A stretch of DNA of 6,967 bases from an uncultured Collinsella sp. (GCA_900556365.1 USOG01000077.1:1-6967); one strand, 5' to 3'. Positions 1 through 5,537 are shown, counted from the first letter of the stretch. Made by a program: numbers and translations. The notes: a model not told the origin generated them from the letters alone.

Positions 1-569
1 GTCTCGCAGTCGATGGTCTCGGCATCCCCGAAACCGACCCGGACGGCAGCCCATCCGCCGGCGACCGCCAGCGCGTCGGCCTCGGACCTCGCGTCGGCGA
101 TGAGGCGCCCGAGCTCGGCCGAGCGCGCCGACGCGGTCCCCACCTCGAACGCGCCGCCGTCGCCTCCCGACTCGTACTCGACGACGACCGTCGAGCCGAG
201 GGCCTCCTCCAAGGTCTCGGTCAGGCCGCCCATGCCGTCGAGGGCGTGCCCGGCGACCGTGGCCAGCGGGTAGCGGGCCATCCCGGACGCCGCCGAGCGG
301 TCGGCCATCCGGACCGTGCCGGCGGCCTCGAGCGCCTCGAGGAGCGCCGCGGGCACGTCGGCGTCGATGGCGATGTCGCCGCGTCCGCGGCACCACTCGG
401 CCGCCGCCGGCACGTTCGCCGTGAGCGCGCCCCACTCGGCCATGTAGCCCTCGGAGCGCGGGTCCGTGGCGTCGAGGAGGAGGACGGCCAGGCCGCCGCC
501 CACATACGCACCGGCCACGAGGGCGAGGCGGACCGCCTCGCCCATGGAGTCGAACTCGACCGTGACCAT
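1..569 (-). CDS. DUF4313-like protein, 3' end beyond the window
   Basis: The frame opens at ATG 569 and stays open to base 1, giving 189 complete codons; the stop lies outside the window. The sequence AGGAGGAGGTAG just before the start is a strong ribosome binding site inside the end of the DUF2958 gene, and only 4 bases separate that stop from this start, so the two are probably translationally coupled. The first ~110 residues begin MVTVEFDSMG and contain LTANVP and a later MARYPLATV. The spacing resembles DUF4313, a small domain of unknown function in conjugative-element cargo (family recalled from memory, moderate certainty). The remaining visible ~80 residues are Ala/Gly/Glu-rich and not recognised. 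No signal peptide or clear membrane helix is seen. Inference: accessory protein of an integrative element, with no known activity. Confidence 0.75.
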   Translation of the reverse strand, partial: MVTVEFDSMGEAVRLALVAGAYVGGGLAVLLLDATDPRSEGYMAEWGALTANVPAAAEWCRGRGDIAIDADVPAALLEALEAAGTVRMADRSAASGMARYPLATVAGHALDGMGGLTETLEEALGSTVVVEYESGGDGGAFEVGTASARSAELGRLIADARSEADALAVAGGWAAVRVGFGDAETIDCE

Positions 570-573
570 GCGG

Positions 574-873
574 CTACCTCCTCCTGACGGCGCTGAGCGG
601 CTTCGGGGAGAAGTGCTCGTCGCGCTCGACGGCGGCGAACCCCATCTGGCGGTTCAGCTCGGCCATCTCCTTGATGCTGAAGTAGCCGAGCTCGTCGTCG
701 TAGCCCTCGACGAGGCCGAACGCCTCGTCCGTTCCGTCGAACTCGAGCAGCCACCAGTCCCATCCGTTCACGCACGAGAAGTAGTGGGCGTAGACCGTGG
801 GGTCCTCCGCCCCGTCCTGCCCATAGAGCCTCGGCACCGTCTTGGCGATTTCCTCGGTCATCAGCTGCTGCAT
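574..873 (-). CDS. DUF2958 domain-containing protein
   Basis: A 99-residue protein. The start at 873 is chosen because GGAGGAA lies 4-6 bases upstream; the same frame is open further upstream, but only through the hairpin-rich region, without family similarity. Nearly the whole protein matches the DUF2958 pattern: a TEEIAKTVPRLY opening, DPTVYAHYFSC, a WDWWLLEFD segment, DELGYFSIKEM, then AVERDEHFSPKPL. The family is known as small cytoplasmic proteins carried on conjugative plasmids and ICEs, with no established biochemical role. Its stop is 4 bases before the DUF4313-like gene and overlaps that gene's ribosome binding site, so they form an operon. The upstream region is the structured 874-1191 stretch. 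Recognition of the family is confident; the function is unknown. Confidence 0.9.
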   Translation of the reverse strand: MQQLMTEEIAKTVPRLYGQDGAEDPTVYAHYFSCVNGWDWWLLEFDGTDEAFGLVEGYDDELGYFSIKEMAELNRQMGFAAVERDEHFSPKPLSAVRRR

Positions 874-921
874 GTCTTCCTCCGTTCCGGGCAACCTGCC
901 CTCAACATCTCGCCCCCGCGG

Positions 922-963
922 GCAAAGCCGAATGGCGACGCCGCGCGCCGTCGTCGGCTTTGC
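922..963. repeat. Inverted repeat, 10-bp stem with inner stem
   Basis: GCAAAGCCGA at 922-931 is the exact reverse complement of TCGGCTTTGC at 954-963. Inside it, CGACG (936-940) pairs with CGTCG (949-953), separated by a 4-base bulge on one side, leaving an 8-base CCGCGCGC loop. No U-tract follows on either strand, so it is not a typical intrinsic terminator. It would form in the leader of the minus-strand DUF2958 transcript, about 50 bases before the start codon. Confidence 0.75.
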
Positions 964-976
964 TCCCCGCAAAGCC

Positions 977-1090
977 GCACCGGAGCGAAGACGGGTCAAG
1001 GGAGGTCCATGACGACCTCCACCAACCGGAGCGGAGCGGAGGTTTGTGCGGGGTCTCATGGGCCCCCTTGACGCGGCGTAGCGGAGGTGC
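977..1090. repeat. Large imperfect palindrome
   Basis: The arm at 995-1017 (starting GTCAAGGG) pairs with 1052-1072 (ending CCCTTGAC) with one substitution and two single-base bulges. Outside these, GCACC (977-981) matches GGTGC (1086-1090) across a 13-base internal loop on each side. The left arm can alternatively fold on itself: GGAGGTC at 1001-1007 and GACCTCC at 1014-1020 are a perfect 7-bp stem. The central part holds GGAGCGGAGCGG. Such alternative folds fit a regulatory RNA or a relaxase-recognised transfer origin, but nothing seen here decides between them. Confidence 0.7.
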
Positions 1091-1191
1091 CACCCGGCCG
1101 CGGGGCCGAAGCCGATTCGCGGCGGACGCCGGCAGCCCACGTCCAGCATCGGAACCATTAGAGACGCTATTCACTTTTCGATAGGAGCCAT

Positions 1192-1377
1192 ATGGAACTC
1201 GAGGATATCGTTTACGAACTCGCCTGCCTTCATGAGTCGATGCTCTTTTGCTGCGAGGACCGATCCGGCAAGGAGGACCTCGACGACTTCGTGGTCCATT
1301 GGAACACGAGGAGGCGCCAGGTTAAACTGAAGGGACTGACCCCGGAGGAGTTCCGGAGACAGTCCCTTGCGGCGTAG
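1192..1377 (+). pseudogene. IS3-family transposase (OrfB) C-terminal fragment
   Basis: The 61-residue frame ends in VHWNTRRRQVKLKGLTPEEF followed by RRQSLAA. This is the conserved tail of IS3-family OrfB transposases (the 'yYN..R.q.kLkgltP.eyR' block after the last catalytic Glu). The DDE catalytic core, which should occupy some 200 residues upstream, is absent, and an in-frame stop at 1159-1161 closes the frame. Residues 1-34 are not clearly transposase-like and may partly be foreign or decayed. A GGAG sits 4 bases before ATG 1192, which looks fortuitous, although expression of the stub cannot be excluded. The terminal repeat at 1390-1415 supports the IS origin. No transposition activity is possible from this piece. 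Confidence 0.8.
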
Positions 1378-1389
1378 TTCTTATTTAAG

Positions 1390-1415
1390 CCGTCCAAGTT
1401 TTGGGGTGCAGTTCA
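1390..1415 (+). repeat. IS3-family right terminal inverted repeat
   Basis: The segment CCGTCCAAGTTTTGGGGTGC, continuing AGTTCA to 1415, resembles the right ends of IS3/IS150-type elements (GTCCAA...TTTTGGGGTGCAG..CA, ending in CA). It starts 12 bases after the stop of the transposase fragment, the usual arrangement in this family. No matching left end (TG...CCCCAAAA) is found elsewhere in the window, so only the right end of the element survives. Confidence 0.7.
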
Positions 1416-1434
1416 TTTACTGCCGGGGCGTTTT

Positions 1435-2367
1435 TTAGAGCTCGATCTCCGCGATTATTTTTTTCATCTCGAGGGCCCATCCGAGCTGTTCCTCGATGTA
1501 CCCCGGCCATGCGTCCTGGTGGCCCTTGATGGGGTGGCCCGCCTTGTAGAAGCGCAGCCCCGATGCCTTTTTCGCATCGAAGGGTGCCGCCGTCAGCCCG
1601 AGGTGATCCTCGAAGACCCCGCTGTTGGCGATGGCGCGGTGCCCGATCTCCTTGTCGTCGTCCACGTACAGCTCGATGCCCGTGCGGCCCTTTTGCGTAT
1701 CGATGAGCAGGGCGAGATGGTATGCCGAGACCCCTAGGCGAAGCGTCGACCAATGGTCCTTGCTGGGCTTCTGCGGGCTGAACTCCTTGAGGAACTCCGG
1801 ATGGCCGCCCGCCACATCGCGGTAGGCCGTCCAGTACGCCAGCTTGACCTTTTCGGTCTCGCTGAGCCCCTCGGAGAGCTTCACGGTCTTGGTCCACTCG
1901 TTCGGCTGCTCGACCACGCCGAAGCGCGGGGCGGGCAGGGAGTCCCCGATCTTCCAGAGCTCGACCTCGACCAGGAAGAACCCGAAGTCGCTGTCGGTGT
2001 GCTGGTTGAGCCACTCGATGGCCTGGCGATGCTCGTCGCGGGCGCGCGCCACGACCCAGATGACGACCTCGGCGCCCTTGCCGGCGGCATACGTGATCAC
2101 CTTGCCGAGATGGTCGTGGTTGGTGTCCTCGAGCTGGTTCTCGATGATCACCTTGCGGCCCGTACCGGACTCCTGCGCGTAGATATCCACGTTGAACGAG
2201 CCGACCGACGACTCCGTCTCTATTAGCTCGAGCTCGATTCCGACCGCCATCCCGAGGGTTGCGAGATTCTGCTCCTCGGCCAGCCACTTGGTGAAGTCGT
2301 GGGCCTCATGCGGCCACACCTCGCGCAGGGGGACCTTCTGGATGGTGTCCAGGTTATAGGTCTTCAT
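1435..2367 (-). CDS. DUF4268 protein, PD-(D/E)XK nuclease-like
   Basis: A 310-residue protein starting at ATG 2367, 14 bases inside the end of the preceding gene, with GAGAGGG just upstream. The frame also opens earlier (2442), but that part overlaps the GIY-YIG gene and lacks similarity. Residues ~40-110 carry the pattern of the restriction-endonuclease fold: an E-rich helix/strand (IELELIETE), then FNVDIYA with D61, then VIIENQLEDTNHDHLGKVIT with E76 and Q78 in place of the usual ExK, followed by a strand (VVIWVVARA). This ENQ variant is typical of DUF4268-type proteins. Residues ~170-310 (WSTLRLGVSAYHLALLID onward) are the helical/strand DUF4268 region. Family knowledge: found alone or beside restriction and defence genes, with DNA cleavage assumed rather than shown. 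It is the last gene of the four-gene operon, and no clear terminator was seen after it. Confidence 0.85.
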   Translation of the reverse strand: MKTYNLDTIQKVPLREVWPHEAHDFTKWLAEEQNLATLGMAVGIELELIETESSVGSFNVDIYAQESGTGRKVIIENQLEDTNHDHLGKVITYAAGKGAEVVIWVVARARDEHRQAIEWLNQHTDSDFGFFLVEVELWKIGDSLPAPRFGVVEQPNEWTKTVKLSEGLSETEKVKLAYWTAYRDVAGGHPEFLKEFSPQKPSKDHWSTLRLGVSAYHLALLIDTQKGRTGIELYVDDDKEIGHRAIANSGVFEDHLGLTAAPFDAKKASGLRFYKAGHPIKGHQDAWPGYIEEQLGWALEMKKIIAEIEL

Positions 2368-3061
2368 CCGCCGCCCTCTCGACCGATAATCCAGTGCCGT
2401 TGTAGAGCCTCTCGCCGTCAAACGAACGCAGCAGGAGCCCACGGCGTTCGTCGACGTCCTTCAGCTCGCACGGATACACGAATAGCAAAATGTTTTGCCG
2501 GTACTTGTAGTCGGCGTAGACATCCGGATCGCCCAATCGCGTGGGTATGGACGCGATATCGTCCGCCATACGCTCACTTGACCCCACGTATATTCCGAGA
2601 TAGTCGCTGAAGTTCTTATCGTGGTCATGCCTGCGGTATGTCGCGATGAGATAGCAGCCGGGCATATCGTAGCCGTTGAACGCAGCCTCGGAGGCTTTGC
2701 CCTGCTGGCAGATGAACTCGTGCAGGGGCATCACCGTCGACGCGCCTTCAAATATTGATTGCCTGGCGGCATCGATCTTCTTGCGAGCCTCCGCGGCGGC
2801 CCTTGAGTCCTGGAACGCCTTCGTGGCATCCCCCAACGCGCCGGCTGCCGCGCCGACGCCTTCCGCCGCCGCACCAAACCCCTTGCCGATGCCGTCGGCA
2901 ACAGCGCGTGCGCCGTTGGTTGCCCCGTCGGCAGCGCTTTTCACGGCTCCATCGACATCGAAACCGAGCTGCCTTGCCCCATCGACAACCCCGGCGGCGG
3001 CGGCCAAAACCCCCGCTGCAAGATTCACCGTGTCTTTTACGGTTTTCAAATTGACGGCCAT
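2354..3061 (-). CDS. GIY-YIG-like protein with Ala/Gly-rich N-terminus
   Basis: A 235-residue protein; ATG 3061 follows GAAGGGAAGG at a good distance and lies 15 bases after the exonuclease stop. Residues 12-83 are a low-complexity run of Ala, Gly, Val and Asp with small-residue spacing (LAAGVLAAAAGVV; ADGIGKGFGAAAEGVGAAAG) that resembles glycine-zipper or membrane-interacting segments. Residues ~84-105 form a charged helix. From 135 the pattern fits a GIY-YIG nuclease: GCYLIA (Y137), then YLGIYVGSS (Y158, G160), E205 in DVDERRGLLL and YNG at 220-222. The usual Arg of the helix after YVG may be R164. Known GIY-YIG enzymes nick DNA (homing, repair, restriction); assignment here rests on motif order only. 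The stop overlaps the DUF4268 start by 14 bases, so expression is coupled. The Ala-rich part could instead be simple helical linker. Confidence 0.75.
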   Translation of the reverse strand: MAVNLKTVKDTVNLAAGVLAAAAGVVDGARQLGFDVDGAVKSAADGATNGARAVADGIGKGFGAAAEGVGAAAGALGDATKAFQDSRAAAEARKKIDAARQSIFEGASTVMPLHEFICQQGKASEAAFNGYDMPGCYLIATYRRHDHDKNFSDYLGIYVGSSERMADDIASIPTRLGDPDVYADYKYRQNILLFVYPCELKDVDERRGLLLRSFDGERLYNGTGLSVERAADEDL

Positions 3062-3076
3062 ATCGAGCCTTCCCTT

Positions 3077-4000
3077 CTATTCCGCCTTGCCAAATCGGTT
3101 CATGACCTCAAGCAACTCGCCCGTCGTGACGATTTTTGCCTGCGAGTTGCCGCTGAAAACTGCGTCGAGCTTGCTTCGTCCCACGTTGTCGCCTATTGCG
3201 AGGTACTTCGTGCTCTGCGCGGGCTTGCCATCGGTCGCTTTCATCCCGCATTCCTTAAGTGCGGCAAGGATCTCATCGCGATTGTAGCCCGGAGTAACGC
3301 CGGATACCTTCACCTTGAGTCCGACCGGATCGGTGATTTCGCCCGGATCGCCCCTGTGGCCCGCCTCCTCGGCTTTCGCCAAAACCTCTTCGATGGTTTC
3401 CTGAGACCCGTTCACCAGTCCCAAGCCCGTGAAAACACGCTTGCGGCCATGATGGGAGGAGGCATTCGGAGCCCAAACGGCGGGCTCGAGCGCACCGAAC
3501 TCGCCGGCCAGCCCACGGAAAACCCCAAGGCACGCCTCGGCGTCGCTCATGGCATCGTGGTGGCTATCAAGATGCACGCCGTAATGCTCGCAGAGGTCGA
3601 CAAGCGCTCCAGGCAGACCCTTCTGCTTCGCCACCAGCATCGTATCGATTACTTCGATCTCGGGCATTTCGATGTCGTAGGCAGCCAGACTCTTCTTGAT
3701 GTGGTGGATATCGGCGCCGTTGGCGTTATGCGCGACCAGGATGTAGTCTCGCAGCAAATCCGCCAGACCGGCATCCTCCCAGAAGCGGACAAAGGTCGGC
3801 ATGTCGTCCAGTGAGTCCCAATCGATTTCCAGATGAGACCTACTCCACCAACCAATCTCGCTCTCAGGATTGATCACCCGGCAAACCGGGTCGCCCAGGC
3901 AGTTTCCCTCAAGATCCGTGAGGATATAAGCGACCTGGCATATCCTCTGCTGGGGATTCGCCGTCTCGCTGTCCCAGAAGATATATCCCTTTTTCGCCAT
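3077..4000 (-). CDS. DEDDh 3'-5' exonuclease with C-terminal BRCT-like domain
   Basis: A 307-residue protein with start ATG 4000 supported by AAAGGAAG just upstream. Residues 1-160 are a DnaQ-type exonuclease: motif I FWDSET with D10 and E12, motif II VAHNANGADI with D97, motif III HHDAMSDAEA with H148 and D153. All four acidic residues and the His of the DEDDh class are present. Motif II has one residue more than the usual HNAxFD spacing. From about 220, LKVKVSGVTPGYNRDEILAA and the following segment with TKYLAIGDNVGRSKL resemble a BRCT domain, as in ligase and some stand-alone exonucleases, which bind DNA ends or partner proteins. The linker (~160-220) is poorly conserved. Expected activity: metal-dependent removal of nucleotides from DNA or RNA 3' ends. 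It sits 15 bases from both neighbours in the operon. Confidence 0.88.
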   Translation of the reverse strand: MAKKGYIFWDSETANPQQRICQVAYILTDLEGNCLGDPVCRVINPESEIGWWSRSHLEIDWDSLDDMPTFVRFWEDAGLADLLRDYILVAHNANGADIHHIKKSLAAYDIEMPEIEVIDTMLVAKQKGLPGALVDLCEHYGVHLDSHHDAMSDAEACLGVFRGLAGEFGALEPAVWAPNASSHHGRKRVFTGLGLVNGSQETIEEVLAKAEEAGHRGDPGEITDPVGLKVKVSGVTPGYNRDEILAALKECGMKATDGKPAQSTKYLAIGDNVGRSKLDAVFSGNSQAKIVTTGELLEVMNRFGKAE

Positions 4001-4015
4001 ACGGCTTCCTTTCCC

Positions 4016-4198
4016 TTAAAACAAACTGTTATCCCATTCGGGTGCCTGGGTTATCGTCCCGACACGGGAAAAGAACAGCGCGTAGAAGGGGTCGTTCTTG
4101 AGATAGTAAACGCAGGCCGCCTCGTACTTATCGCCCTTCTCCTTGGTCGTTGCCGACCCATTGACGATGGGATCAAGGGCATCGTAGACGGTCTTCAT
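4016..4198 (-). CDS. Small protein like the N-terminus of type ISP/helicase restriction proteins
   Basis: A 60-residue ORF and first gene of the nuclease operon. ATG 4198 has a strong AAAGGAG 7 bases upstream, which argues it is translated. The segment TTKEKGDKYEAACVYYLKND resembles the opening helices of large type ISP-like restriction/helicase proteins (EKG..FE.L...YL..DP.Y...F..V), where a Mrr-like nuclease and a helicase follow. Here the frame ends at TAA 4016 after APEWDNSLF, just where the nuclease core should begin, and the exonuclease starts 15 bases later. It may be the stump of a replaced restriction gene, or a small adaptor that kept only this docking region. No catalytic residues are visible. 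The similarity is from pattern recall and needs a profile search. Confidence 0.65.
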   Translation of the reverse strand: MKTVYDALDPIVNGSATTKEKGDKYEAACVYYLKNDPFYALFFSRVGTITQAPEWDNSLF

Positions 4199-4234
4199 AT
4201 AGTGACTCCTTTGTTGTTATTCAGACGTCACTAT
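4199..4234. promoter_or_regulatory. 8-bp dyad around the ribosome binding site of the nuclease operon
   Basis: ATAGTGAC at 4199-4206 and GTCACTAT at 4227-4234 are perfect inverted repeats separated by 20 bases. The Shine-Dalgarno sequence of the 60-residue gene (minus strand AAAGGAG, 4206-4212) lies at the inner edge of the proximal arm, and the start codon follows immediately. It could be an operator bound by a dimer, or an mRNA hairpin that partly hides the ribosome binding site. A TAAAAT (minus strand, 4233-4238) touches the distal arm and could be a -10 element, but no good -35 is seen. Confidence 0.5.
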
Positions 4235-4327
4235 TTTAAAGAAATAGCGAATACGCGCTCGTTCCATTTGGCGTTTAATCGGCGAAGAGTATCTTGGTTT
4301 TTTACACGTGCCGCTCTGTTCAGCCAT

Positions 4328-4351
4328 AAAAAAGACCCAGCGAGCTGGGTC
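4328..4351 (-). terminator. Intrinsic terminator of the DnaC-like gene
   Basis: On the minus strand GACCCAG, a CTCG loop and CTGGGTC form a perfect 7-bp stem, extendable to 8, followed directly by TTTTTT. It lies 26 bases after the stop of the DnaC-like gene and separates that unit from the nuclease operon, which therefore needs its own promoter between 4199 and 4327. Confidence 0.9.
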
Positions 4352-4377
4352 CAATAATCCATATCGCTAAGCGACTA

Positions 4378-5178
4378 TCAACCTGATGCTGAATGCACAG
4401 TTTTCTTTAGACACGAAAACAGTGCCTCCACATGCTTAACCTTAGCGCCGATACTCAGATAGTGTTTTCGAAGCTCATTGCCAGTATATTCTGATGAAAG
4501 AATAGTCATACGTTTATTGATGCGTCGATCGTCTAGCAATTCGAAAAGCATATCCACCTCTGTCGGAGAATCCGAATAGCCCAAGTACGCTATCAACAGA
4601 TTCTGCGCCCCACGATATGCGTCCAAGGTCCTGTCCTTGCTATTAGGACCGTATAGGTTGGCGCTATCCCAAGCGGACACCATCTTCTTTGCACTTGCAA
4701 AAAGGTATTTATCTCCACAACAGATAGCGGTAGCAGCCGCCTCTATAGCAGCAGAATCTTGGTCATTTTCAACCACCCACAGCCACTTCTCGCCTACCGT
4801 CATGGATCGTCGATTCTCCTTTTGCGTTTCAGTCATATCCGCAAGCAGTCGCGCTACACCATCTTCGATTAGCTTGGGAGCATCTTTCATCTTCCCCTCT
4901 TGGACGATAAGGGAATTGCCATGTTTACCTATCAATTGCATATACTCCTCAGCACTAATAACCGTCTTGATATCAAGGATGGGGGTGGGGGATGAATCAA
5001 CGTTCATATTGTTCACCACGTCCATCATGTCCTTCTCGTTTGGGATCATTACGGTGCCGCCGCCGTCGGCGGTACGCTCGGTTGCGCAGCTCGCGCCGGC
5101 GGCGTGCGCGGCGCAACCGCGCGTACCGCCGACGGATAGTGCGTCTACCAAAGCTTCAGCGATCGTCTTAGAGTGCAT
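4378..5178 (-). CDS. DnaC/IstB-like AAA protein with degenerate Walker motifs
   Basis: A 266-residue protein. Start ATG 5178 is chosen because GGAGGAGGG lies 5 bases upstream, while the internal ATG 5049 has no ribosome binding site. The start overlaps the previous stop by 11 bases. The C-terminal half follows the DnaC/IstB helicase-loader layout: a helix ending near WDSANLY, LLIAYLGYSDS (194-204) where LLIIDDLG is expected, a paired helix, then MTILSSEYTGNEL (224-236) matching the sensor strand 'TIfTSNl..eEL'. The P-loop position, VVENDQDSAA (135-144), lacks the Gly and GKT/S residues, and the Walker B acids are replaced by A197-Y198. ATP hydrolysis is therefore unlikely. Residues 15-39 are encoded by a 73-base palindrome. 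Inference: a replication-module protein turned structural or regulatory; a highly diverged unrelated protein remains possible. Confidence 0.7.
   Translation of the reverse strand: MHSKTIAEALVDALSVGGTRGCAAHAAGASCATERTADGGGTVMIPNEKDMMDVVNNMNVDSSPTPILDIKTVISAEEYMQLIGKHGNSLIVQEGKMKDAPKLIEDGVARLLADMTETQKENRRSMTVGEKWLWVVENDQDSAAIEAAATAICCGDKYLFASAKKMVSAWDSANLYGPNSKDRTLDAYRGAQNLLIAYLGYSDSPTEVDMLFELLDDRRINKRMTILSSEYTGNELRKHYLSIGAKVKHVEALFSCLKKTVHSASG
5063..5135. repeat. GC-rich palindromic element inside a coding region
   Basis: Positions 5063-5087 and 5111-5135 are 25-base inverted repeats with a single mismatch, around a 23-base GC-rich centre that can extend the stem (CGCGCC with GGCGTG). The element is far richer in GC than the sequence around it. 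It is read in frame within the DnaC-like gene, adding residues 15-39 (Gly, Ala, Cys and Thr-rich). This is the signature of a mobile palindromic repeat that inserted into an open reading frame without breaking it. Confidence 0.85.
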
Positions 5179-5416
5179 CGTTGCCCTCCTCCACAGAGGC
5201 CAGGTACAGAATCAGGTCGGCCTTGTCCACGCGCCAAACACCGGCAATCTTCACGCCACCGGCCGCCTTAAGAATCTGTATAGATTTGGTCTTACAGACA
5301 TTCAACAACTTGGCGATATCTCGCGAGGTGGCGTATGCGGACGGCAACTTGACGATTGCCTGACACCACGCTTTACGCGCGATCGCGTCTCGTTTCTGCG
5401 AATCCATACCGTTCAT
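5168..5416 (-). CDS. Excisionase-like helix-turn-helix protein
   Basis: An 82-residue protein. ATG 5416 follows AAAGGAG at 5 bases spacing; M4 is a weaker alternative. Residues 29-75 read as a winged helix-turn-helix of the excisionase/MerR-like (HTH_17) type: SRDIAKLLNV as first helix, CKTKSIQILKAAGGVKIAG as recognition helix and turn, GVWRVDKADLILYL as wing and closing helix. Such small proteins act as directionality factors in excision or as repressors of mobile elements, binding DNA in the cytoplasm. It is the first gene of a two-gene unit with the DnaC-like gene (11-base overlap). Two TTTACCTC repeats in its upstream region may be its operators. No integrase is present in the window, so a plain regulator is as likely as an excisionase. 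Confidence 0.8.
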   Translation of the reverse strand: MNGMDSQKRDAIARKAWCQAIVKLPSAYATSRDIAKLLNVCKTKSIQILKAAGGVKIAGVWRVDKADLILYLASVEEGNDAL

Positions 5417-5430
5417 CTAGACTCCTTTCG

Positions 5431-5480
5431 TTTACCTCGAATGCAATTTCGATACTATGCTTTACCTCTGGTGTTGTCTT
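5431..5480 (-). promoter_or_regulatory. Putative promoter and operator of the HTH gene
   Basis: On the minus strand AAGACA (5475-5480) and TAGTAT (5452-5457) are spaced 17 bases, each matching four of six consensus bases. The direct repeat TTTACCTC occurs at 5461-5468, inside the spacer, and at 5431-5438, between the -10 and the ribosome binding site, exactly 30 bp (about three helical turns) apart. This placement suits autorepression by the HTH protein. The promoter match alone is weak. Confidence 0.4.
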
Positions 5481-5537
5481 ATATATCTTATGAATAGAAC
5501 GAATTACTTCGGTTGACAGCATTAAGGAGAGAGAGCT

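Larger units (their letters stand above)
874..1191. other. Gene-free, very GC-rich structured region
   Basis: No convincing gene lies here. The long open frames on both strands are what one expects from GC-rich sequence and have no recognisable product. The stretch is dominated by inverted repeats: a hairpin at 922-963, a large imperfect palindrome at 977-1090 with a nested perfect 7-bp hairpin (1001-1007 with 1014-1020), and a short CGGCC/GGCCG hairpin at 1095-1108. It lies directly upstream of the DUF2958 gene, so part must be that gene's leader and promoter, but no clear -35/-10 pair was found. From about 1150 onward the sequence becomes more AT-rich, which probably marks the edge of the IS3 remnant. 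Confidence 0.6.

Noticed and set aside
221..1174. Several overlapping open frames on both strands (for example 221-775 minus, 466-1071 plus, 902-1174 minus)
   Set aside because: GC-rich sequence keeps alternative frames open. Their products are Arg/Pro/Ala-rich with no family pattern, and they lie over the DUF2958 and DUF4313-like genes or over hairpin sequence.
1408..1436. GCAGT-TCATTT-ACTGC hairpin followed by CGGGGCG and T6, a possible terminator
   Set aside because: The stem is only 5 bp and separated from the T-run by 7 unpaired bases; half of it is the IS terminal repeat. It is not a convincing terminator on either strand.
1385..2287. Long 300-codon minus-strand frame over the DUF4268 gene, and plus-strand frames 1753-2226 and 1844-2182
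   Set aside because: They shadow the DUF4268 coding sequence in other frames, with Arg-rich or low-complexity products. The DUF4268 frame has recognisable motifs and a coupled start.
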